Of a DNA stretch of 64,000 nt, positions 46,501 through 53,163 are shown in pieces. Made by a program: the position numbers and the translations under genes. The first letter of the stretch is position 1, and each line of letters starts with the position of its first letter. Source of the stretch: Microvirga arabica (lineage in GTDB: Bacteria > Pseudomonadota > Alphaproteobacteria > Rhizobiales > Beijerinckiaceae); contig NZ_JAFBID010000006.1 in NCBI RefSeq assembly GCF_016811235.1, positions 1-64,000 of the forward strand, written 5' to 3'. Below the pieces are notes generated by a model. The model was not told the DNA's origin. It did no database searches and saw nothing but the letters and a program-made list of their open reading frames with translations.

Positions 46501-47391
46501 CTAAAAGTCCCACCGTTGCGCCTTCGCGACGAGGAAGTCGCGAAAGACTTGGACCCGCGCGACGGAACGCAGCTCGTCAGGATAGACGAGGTAGCTGTCG
46601 AGGACCGGCATCTGCACGTCCCGGAGAACCTGCTTCACGGCCGGATTGCCGCTCATCGCATAATCCGGCGCCATGCCGATACCGGCACCATTCTCGATGG
46701 CCTTGCGGAGAGCCAGGCTGTCATTCACCACAAGGCGGCTGGGACGGGGATCCTTGGGGTCGCGCCCCAGGCTGCTCAGCCGGTGCAAGTCCAGAATGAA
46801 AGCGGGCTGGTCGCCTCCCAGGCAGAGGAGGGAGTGATTGTCGAGATCCTCGATGCGCTCGGGCTCTCCGAAGCGCTCGAGATAGGCATGGGCCGCATAG
46901 GCGTGGTACTGAATCGTGAAGAGGCGGCGCTGGATCAGGTCCGGCTGTGCCGGCCGGCGCAGCCGGATGGCGATGTCGGCCTCGCGCATGGCGAGATCCA
47001 GCTCCTCGCTCGTCAGGGACAGTTGAACGCGCACATCCGGGTAAAGATCGAGAAACTCCTTAATGCGCTGCGCCAACCAGATCCCGCCGATGCCGACCGT
47101 TGCGGTGACCCTGAGCTCGCCGGCCGGACGTTCGCTGGTTTCCGTAAGGCGCTGACGCGTTTCGTCCAGGCGCAGGCGGATGTCCTGGGCGGCGCGGAAC
47201 AGCACCTCTCCATGCTCAGTGAGAATGAGGCCTCGGGGGTGGCGATGAAAGAGCGGGACCTTCAGGTCGTGTTCGAGGGCGCTGATCTGGCGGCTGACCG
47301 ATGACTGGTTGACCCCGAGTTTCTCGCCGGCTCGGGTGAAGTTCCCGGCATCGACCACCTCATAGAACAATCTGATTTTGTCCCAGTCCAA
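46501..47391 (-). CDS. LysR-family transcriptional regulator
   Basis: A 296-residue LysR protein. MDWDKIRLFYEVVDAGNFTRAG with NQSSVSRQISALEHDL is the winged helix; the effector domain includes LRVTATVGIGGIWLAQRIKEFL (in part), IAIRLRRPAQPDLIQRRLF and GAGIGMAPDYAMSGNP. Its neighbour across 421 bases is the type I secretion operon, transcribed divergently, which makes that operon a possible target. No clear T-N11-A site was picked out. Confidence 0.9.
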   Translation of the reverse strand: MDWDKIRLFYEVVDAGNFTRAGEKLGVNQSSVSRQISALEHDLKVPLFHRHPRGLILTEHGEVLFRAAQDIRLRLDETRQRLTETSERPAGELRVTATVGIGGIWLAQRIKEFLDLYPDVRVQLSLTSEELDLAMREADIAIRLRRPAQPDLIQRRLFTIQYHAYAAHAYLERFGEPERIEDLDNHSLLCLGGDQPAFILDLHRLSSLGRDPKDPRPSRLVVNDSLALRKAIENGAGIGMAPDYAMSGNPAVKQVLRDVQMPVLDSYLVYPDELRSVARVQVFRDFLVAKAQRWDF

Positions 47392-47680
47392 GACAGATCC
47401 TCAAAAGGGGAGCGGGTTCACATTGCCTGCACCTCACGAAGGAGTATTCCAAATTGAGAGGGCTTGCTACAAGGATCGCGATCACACCATTCCCAGATAT
47501 GAAGACCTCTATCCTGTGGTGAGCGGATCATGCATGATAGTATGACATGAGGTCTGCTCAATGATAAGGGCAGGTTCCGTTAACTTTATCTAAGGGTAAC
47601 TCGGGCCAGCCGCAGGTATTTATTGACTTTGCCGGCAGTATTGTGAAAGTTCAACCTAGCGATACGCCACAGACATAGCG
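47392..47680. other. Intergenic region LysR / type I secretion operon
   Basis: This upstream part of the divergent gap is moderately AT-rich around 47500-47650 (for example TAAGGGTAAC and TATTTATTGAC) and probably holds both promoters. No defined operator, repeat or gene is seen before the structured leader at 47681. Confidence 0.35.
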
Positions 47681-47760
47681 GGTTGGCCGGCGCACCTTAA
47701 GCGATGCGCGTCCAAAGGCATGATGCCGTCCCGTCATACCGGTGCAAGCCCGGTATGTTC
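47681..47760 (+). promoter_or_regulatory. Structured leader element, copy 2 (riboswitch-like), upstream of the type I secretion operon
   Basis: Same ordered blocks as at 42137-42217: GGTT, TTAAG, ATGCGC (47704-47709), AAAGGCATGATGCC (47714-47727), GTCA, CCGGTG, AGCCCGG and GTTC (47757-47760). The second stem is longer here: CATACCGG pairs with CCGGTATG around loop TGCAAGC, whereas copy 1 has GCCGG/CCGGC. These compensatory differences support an RNA structure. The first ABC gene starts 53 bases downstream. Two biofilm-type transcription units sharing the element suggest a common signal. Confidence 0.65.
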
Positions 47761-47812
47761 CCCCTAATCCTCATGATCTGCATCCCACGGCCGAATGGCC
47801 AAAGGTCGCGCT

Positions 47813-49516
47813 ATGAACAGGTCTGCTGCCGCATCCGAGGCCTTGGCGGCATCCTCGGGCCCATGGCTGACACGCCCCTTCCGGGGGCTGATCGGCCGCT
47901 TCGGCATCGCCTTTTTCATCCCGGTGCTCGAGGCAACGCTGCTGATCACCCTGCTGGCGCTGGCGCTGGCGCTGCCCGCTGCCCTGCTGCAGGTCTACGA
48001 CCGGATACTGCCGAACAAGGCCACCGGCACCCTGGTGGTTCTCGCCATCACGGTGGCTGTGGCCATTCTGCTGGAGGCGCTGCTTCGGCACGTGCGGGGC
48101 AGGCTTCTGGCCCGAATGGCGGCAACTTCGGAGGCGCAGGCGCATCGTCAGGCCATGGAGTGCCTGCTCCATGCTCCGCTCTCAGCCCTGGAAGCCAACA
48201 GCAACGGCTATTATGCGGAGCGTCTCTCCGCCATCGGCACCCTGCGTGAGGCATGGTCAGGCCCAGCCCTGCAGGCCATGCTCGATCTGCCTTTCGCCCT
48301 GCTTTACCTGGTTGGGATCTGGTATCTCGCCGGCCCGCTCGTGCTGGTGCCGCTGGCATTGCTGGTCGGTGTCGCGCTGCTCGCAGCGTTAACGGGCCGT
48401 CGCGTGCGCCGCGCGGCGCAGAACCTCGCGCTCGCCGAGGAGCGCCGGTTCAACTTTCTGTTCGACACGCTGAGCTGCATCCATCCGATGAAAGTTCTCG
48501 GCGCCGAGCCCCTGCTCGAGCGTCGCTACGAGCGTCTGCAGGGCGGCTCAGCGCAGATGCGCCGAACGCTTGCCCAAGCCATCTCGACCGGCCAGGAGGG
48601 TGGGCAACTGCTGGCCCAGGCCGCCACCATCGGCGTCGCAGCCTTCGGCTGTCACATGGTGCTGAACGGTCAGCTCAGTGTCGGCGGACTGGGCGCCTGC
48701 ACCATGCTGGTTGGACGCACGATGCAGCCCTTGCTTGGCGGCGTGGCTCTCTGGTCGCGTCTTCAGTCGCTCGCGGAAAGCCGCCGCCGTGTCGCAGAGA
48801 TTGCCCTGCTCCCACAGGAGCGCCATCTCGACAGGCCAGTCCTCGATGTTTCAGAAGGTCATGTGGTTCTCGACAACGTTCGGCTGCGCACCCCGCCCCA
48901 CAAGGAGTGGCTGTTCGACGGTTTGACCCTGGAGGCGAAACCTGGCGAGATCATCGGCGTCACCGGTGCGAATGGCTCGGGCCGTTCCGCCATGCTGCGG
49001 CTGATCGCGGGCGACCTGCCGCCAACCGAAGGCCGCGTGACGATCGATGGACAGGACCTCGCGCAGGTCGAGATGGGACCGGCACGCCGACAGGTTGCCA
49101 TCGTGCCGCCCGATCCGGCTCTGGTGCGCGGCACGCTCCTGCAGAACCTCACGATGCATCAGCCGCACCGGGAGGCGGCGGCTCTGCGCCTGGCGACCCA
49201 ATTGGGTTTGGATCAGGTGGCGGGCGCACTGCCGGGCGACTGGCATACGCCTGTCGGCGTTTCGGCCACGCCGCTGCCGCGTGGCGCAGCCCAACGCATC
49301 GGTGTCGTACGCGCCCTCATCGAGGAGCCGCGTATCCTCCTGCTCGACGACATCACCTCACAGATCGACGGCGACAGCGATGCGCGGCTCGCCCAGCTCC
49401 TGGCGGGGCTGCGCGGCAAGGTCACGGTCATCATCGTCACGCACCGTCCCTCGACGCTCGGAATCGCGGATAGGGTCTTCGCGATCCGTGACGGCAGGCT
49501 GGAGCGCGTGTCATGA
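47813..49516 (+). CDS. Type I secretion ABC transporter subunit with degenerate ATPase motifs
   Basis: About 567 residues from the ATG at 47813 (AAAGG upstream; 47795 is an alternative). An ABC exporter half with five to six membrane helices and an ATPase domain. The Walker A reads GANGSGRSAM (near 385-392), with Arg for the catalytic Lys; the signature is PLPRGAAQRIGVVRAL instead of LSGGQ; Walker B ends LLLDDITSQ, with Asp for the catalytic Glu (near 513). It probably binds but poorly hydrolyses ATP and pairs with the next gene's product, overlapping by four bases, as a heterodimer. Confidence 0.88.
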   Translation: MNRSAAASEALAASSGPWLTRPFRGLIGRFGIAFFIPVLEATLLITLLALALALPAALLQVYDRILPNKATGTLVVLAITVAVAILLEALLRHVRGRLLARMAATSEAQAHRQAMECLLHAPLSALEANSNGYYAERLSAIGTLREAWSGPALQAMLDLPFALLYLVGIWYLAGPLVLVPLALLVGVALLAALTGRRVRRAAQNLALAEERRFNFLFDTLSCIHPMKVLGAEPLLERRYERLQGGSAQMRRTLAQAISTGQEGGQLLAQAATIGVAAFGCHMVLNGQLSVGGLGACTMLVGRTMQPLLGGVALWSRLQSLAESRRRVAEIALLPQERHLDRPVLDVSEGHVVLDNVRLRTPPHKEWLFDGLTLEAKPGEIIGVTGANGSGRSAMLRLIAGDLPPTEGRVTIDGQDLAQVEMGPARRQVAIVPPDPALVRGTLLQNLTMHQPHREAAALRLATQLGLDQVAGALPGDWHTPVGVSATPLPRGAAQRIGVVRALIEEPRILLLDDITSQIDGDSDARLAQLLAGLRGKVTVIIVTHRPSTLGIADRVFAIRDGRLERVS

Positions 49517-51696
49517 GCCTCGTGATGGATTGTTCCCCTCAGGCTCCGGTGCAGGTGTCGAAAGACCTTCTGGCTCCGTCCGATCTGGCCCGTTGCCTGC
49601 CGGTCCTGCTGTGGCTGATGGAGTGGTCGGGCAGCGCGGACGATCTTCTCTCGGCGCTCCCGCATGCGAAGCCCGACATCGATCTCACCGATCTGCGCAA
49701 CTCGCTGGCCGTTCTCGGCTATCCGACCAGGATGCAGGGGCTCAAGCGGGGAAGTCTTGACCTGCGGTGCCTGCCGGCCATCCTGCTGCCGCCGGGAAAG
49801 GCTGCCGCTGTCATCTACCGCGATGAGGCCGGACAGGTTCTGATGTTTGATGGCGCCACAGGTGATGTGAAGCCCTGTGCTCCGGAGAAGCTGCGTGGAA
49901 CCTTGATCCTTGCCGCCGAGGCGAATGTCGGGTCGCCCCGTCAGAACTGGTTCGGCGGCATCGCCCGACGGTTTCGGGGATCTCTGGCGCCCTTGCTCGC
50001 GATCAGCGGGCTCATGGCCGTGCTCGGGCTCGCGGTTCCGATCTTCACCATGGCGGTCTTCGACACGGTGGTCGCCGGCTACAGCCCGGAAACGCTGCCC
50101 ATGCTCATCGTCGGCGTTGCCGCCGCGGTCGTGCTGGAGATCCTCTTCCGGGTCATCCGCCAGCGTGCCCTGCTGCGCATCGCGGAACGCCTGGATCGGC
50201 TGGTTCCGAGCGCCGTATTCACACAATTGCTGTCCCTGCCGACAGCGCTCGTGGAGCGGGCCGGCACCGCATCCCAAGTGTCGCGTCTGCGCGATTTCGC
50301 GGCGATCCGCGAGTTTCTCACCGGCAGTTTCGCCGTCGCCCTTCTGGACTTGCCGTTCACGATCCTCGTCGTGGTGCTGATGGTGGTTCTCGGCGGATGG
50401 ATCGCGCTCGTGCCGGTGGGGACCGCCATCGGCTTCGTTCTTCTGTTCTGGATCTCGCGCGGGTCCATGCGGCTGGCCATCGATCAGGCGGCGCGCGCCA
50501 ACCAAGCTCGCGAGGCCCTGGCCGTCGAGGCGCTCGAGACGGTGCGCACGCTGAAGCTCGGAGGTGCGGAAGAGCGCTGGATCGACCGCTATGCGGCTGC
50601 TGCCGCTGCTGCCGCCGTGGCGTCTGCACGGGTCGGCACCCTGACGGGTTCGGTGCTCGCAGCAAGCCAGGCGCTCGTCACCCTGTCAGGTCTGGCCGCG
50701 GTGGTCTTGGGCGTCCTCTCGGTGCTGTCCGGTGCAATGACCGCAGGCGCGCTGATCGCCGGCATGATGCTGATCTGGCGGGTTCTGGGCCCGATGCAGA
50801 CATGCTTCGTCATGTTCTCGCGTTGGGAGCAGACGCAGGCCTCGATCCGGCAGGTGGACGGATTGATGGCGCTTGAAACGGAGCGTCCGCCGCCGCTCGA
50901 AGCGCGCATGGCGCCGCCGGAGCAGGGCGCCATCGTCTTCCATCGGGTGACCCTGCGCTATCTGCCGCAATCTGAGCCCGTGCTGGCCGGCGCCAGTTTC
51001 GCCATTCAGCCCGGCCAGGTGGTGGCCATCACCGGTGCGGAGGGCACGGGCAAGTCCACCCTGCTGCTGCTGATCGCAGGCCTGTATCGGCCGCAGGGCG
51101 GCCTCGTGCGGATCGACGGTCACGACGTGCGCTCCTTCAATCCGGCCGTTCTCCGGCGAAGCATCGGCTGGGTGCCGCAATCGCCGGGATTGCTCTATGG
51201 CACGATCGCCCAGAACCTGCGTCTGGCACGACCCAGTGCCTCCGATGCGCAATTGCGCGCCGCAGCCGCGGAGGCCGGGGTTCTGGAAGCCATCGAGGCG
51301 CTGCCGCAAGGCTTCGACACGCGGGTCGGCGACAACCACAGCGGCCGCCTGCCGCGCAGCATCCTGCAGCGGATCGCACTCGCCAGCGCGCTTTTGCGCG
51401 ATGCGCCCATCCTGCTCCTCGACGAACCCGTCGCCGGACTGGATGACGCCTGCGCCAAGGCTTTCACCGATGTCATTGCCTCCCGCAGGGGGAACAGCAC
51501 GATCCTCATGGCAACGCACAGGCCGAGCCACATCCGGCTCGCCGACCGCATCCTGCGCCTGCGGGACGGGCAGGTGGAGGAGGTGAATCAGCCTGCTCCC
51601 TTCGGGCCTCGTCCGACACGTACGCCGGTAGGCGTGCCGCTGGCGAACGCAGCTTTCGCAAATCTTTCTGCCGCTAACAGCCCCAGAGTTGGTTGA
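49513..51696 (+). CDS. Type I secretion ABC transporter with C39-like domain (LapB/HlyB type)
   Basis: 727 residues: an N-terminal C39-like region (about 20-125, no catalytic Cys seen, so a docking domain), six membrane helices, then an ATPase domain with an intact Walker A (TGAEGTGKSTLLLLI, near 508-515) and Walker B (ILLLDEPVAGLDDA, near 637). The signature is altered to RLPRSILQRIALASALL. It exports the repeat protein encoded two genes downstream in one step across both membranes with the HlyD adaptor and an outer-membrane channel not in this window. It is the likely active partner of the preceding ABC protein. Confidence 0.92.
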   Translation: MSLVMDCSPQAPVQVSKDLLAPSDLARCLPVLLWLMEWSGSADDLLSALPHAKPDIDLTDLRNSLAVLGYPTRMQGLKRGSLDLRCLPAILLPPGKAAAVIYRDEAGQVLMFDGATGDVKPCAPEKLRGTLILAAEANVGSPRQNWFGGIARRFRGSLAPLLAISGLMAVLGLAVPIFTMAVFDTVVAGYSPETLPMLIVGVAAAVVLEILFRVIRQRALLRIAERLDRLVPSAVFTQLLSLPTALVERAGTASQVSRLRDFAAIREFLTGSFAVALLDLPFTILVVVLMVVLGGWIALVPVGTAIGFVLLFWISRGSMRLAIDQAARANQAREALAVEALETVRTLKLGGAEERWIDRYAAAAAAAAVASARVGTLTGSVLAASQALVTLSGLAAVVLGVLSVLSGAMTAGALIAGMMLIWRVLGPMQTCFVMFSRWEQTQASIRQVDGLMALETERPPPLEARMAPPEQGAIVFHRVTLRYLPQSEPVLAGASFAIQPGQVVAITGAEGTGKSTLLLLIAGLYRPQGGLVRIDGHDVRSFNPAVLRRSIGWVPQSPGLLYGTIAQNLRLARPSASDAQLRAAAAEAGVLEAIEALPQGFDTRVGDNHSGRLPRSILQRIALASALLRDAPILLLDEPVAGLDDACAKAFTDVIASRRGNSTILMATHRPSHIRLADRILRLRDGQVEEVNQPAPFGPRPTRTPVGVPLANAAFANLSAANSPRVG

Positions 51697-53150
51697 TGAG
51701 CACCGCCGCAAAAACCGCCGCCGAGGCCGAGAATCTAACGCCGGCCGCACATCAGCACACGATGGCACCTCTGCCCCGTGCCAGCCGTCAGCCGCGCCCC
51801 GACAGTCATGTGCTCGCCCTGGAGGAACTACGGATCTACGGCTTGGAGCGCGCCGTCGTTCTGGGAACCGGCTTGCTGGTGGCCGCAGCGCTTGCCTGGG
51901 CTGCGCTCACCCATGTGCCGGAAGTGGCTATCGGCGTGGGCGATCTCGCACCGACGGTCGCGCCGGCGCCTGTTCAGCACTTTGAGGGCGGCATCGTCAC
52001 GGAGGTGTTGGTTCACGAAGGCGATGTGGTCGAAGCCGGTCAGGCTATGCTGCGCATGAACGATGCGGCGGCTCAAGCCGAGCTCTCGCAGGCGCGGCTT
52101 CGCCTTGAATCCCTGCAATTGCAGTCGCAGCGCCTGATGGCAGCCGCGGAAGGCAACAACACGGCAATGGAGCTGCGGGGGCGCAAAGGAACGGCGAGCA
52201 TTGCTGTTGCCGATGCGAGCGGTGAGGGCAGCACGATGCCATCCCTGCGCACCAGTCTCTTCGCTGGCCCCCAACGTGCGGCGCTGGATGCACGCCTGCG
52301 CTCCTTGAGCGATCGTATTGCTGTGCTTCACGAGCAGGTGGCGCAGCGGCGCAGTGAATTGGCGATGCTGTCCGGGCAGATCTCTGCCGTGCAGGAGCAG
52401 ATAGCGCTGCATTCCAAGGAACTCGGCATCCGCGAGGAACTCGCCCGCAATGGATTGACCACGCGGCTCGCGGTTCTGGAGGCGCAGCGTCTCCTGATGA
52501 GCGCGAAGGCCGAGCATGAGCGACTGAACGGCCAGTATGCCACAGCCCTGCGCAGCCTGGCCGAGGCCGAGGCGCGCATTTCGGAGATGCAATCGGCCGC
52601 CGTGGACGAGGCCCGGCAGGAGGCCGCACGGGTGGCGTTGGAGATTGCCGAAACGGCGGAAGCCGTCCGCAGGCTGGAGGATCGTGCGGAGCGAACCCTG
52701 CTCCGCGCCCCGGCTCCCGGCGTGCTGCGCGGACTGGCCGTTCACCGTTCCGGCACTGTCTTGCCGCCTGGCGGACTGATCGCCGAGGTCATGCCGCAGG
52801 ATGCTCCGCTCGTGGCGGATGTGCGGATCACGCCGCGCGACATCGGGTTCATCGAAGTCGGTCAGCCCGCGCACGTCAAGGTGCAGGCCTTCGACTATGC
52901 GCGCTATGGTGCCGTCGATGGGATCGTGGAGCGCATCTCGGCCGGCACGTTCCTCGACGAGCAGCGGCAGCCGCACTACCGCGTGCGCGTCGCGCTCAAG
53001 CAGCAGCATGTGGGCCGCGATCCCGGCAAGGCGCAGCTCGTGCCCGGCATGACGGTTCAGGCCGACATCACGACCGGCAACAAGACGGTGCTGCAATATC
53101 TTCTGAAGCCAATCTATTCCGCCATGGCGGCATCATTCCACGAGCGTTGA
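51696..53150 (+). CDS. HlyD-family type I secretion adaptor
   Basis: 484 residues from the ATG at 51696, whose first base is the last of the ABC stop codon (TGATG). A cytoplasmic N-terminus of about 45 residues, one membrane helix (VVLGTGLLVAAALAWAAL), a split lipoyl domain (VQHFEGGIVTEVLVHEGDVVEAG, in part; TLLRAPAPGVLRGLAVHRSGTVLPPG, in part) and a long coiled coil between (about 120-330). The C-terminal beta part (VKVQAFDYARYGAVDGIVERIS, in part) and LLKPIYSAMAASFHER end are typical. It joins the ABC pair to an outer-membrane TolC-like channel. Confidence 0.92.
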   Translation: MSTAAKTAAEAENLTPAAHQHTMAPLPRASRQPRPDSHVLALEELRIYGLERAVVLGTGLLVAAALAWAALTHVPEVAIGVGDLAPTVAPAPVQHFEGGIVTEVLVHEGDVVEAGQAMLRMNDAAAQAELSQARLRLESLQLQSQRLMAAAEGNNTAMELRGRKGTASIAVADASGEGSTMPSLRTSLFAGPQRAALDARLRSLSDRIAVLHEQVAQRRSELAMLSGQISAVQEQIALHSKELGIREELARNGLTTRLAVLEAQRLLMSAKAEHERLNGQYATALRSLAEAEARISEMQSAAVDEARQEAARVALEIAETAEAVRRLEDRAERTLLRAPAPGVLRGLAVHRSGTVLPPGGLIAEVMPQDAPLVADVRITPRDIGFIEVGQPAHVKVQAFDYARYGAVDGIVERISAGTFLDEQRQPHYRVRVALKQQHVGRDPGKAQLVPGMTVQADITTGNKTVLQYLLKPIYSAMAASFHER

Positions 53151-53163
53151 GGACGCTAATCGC

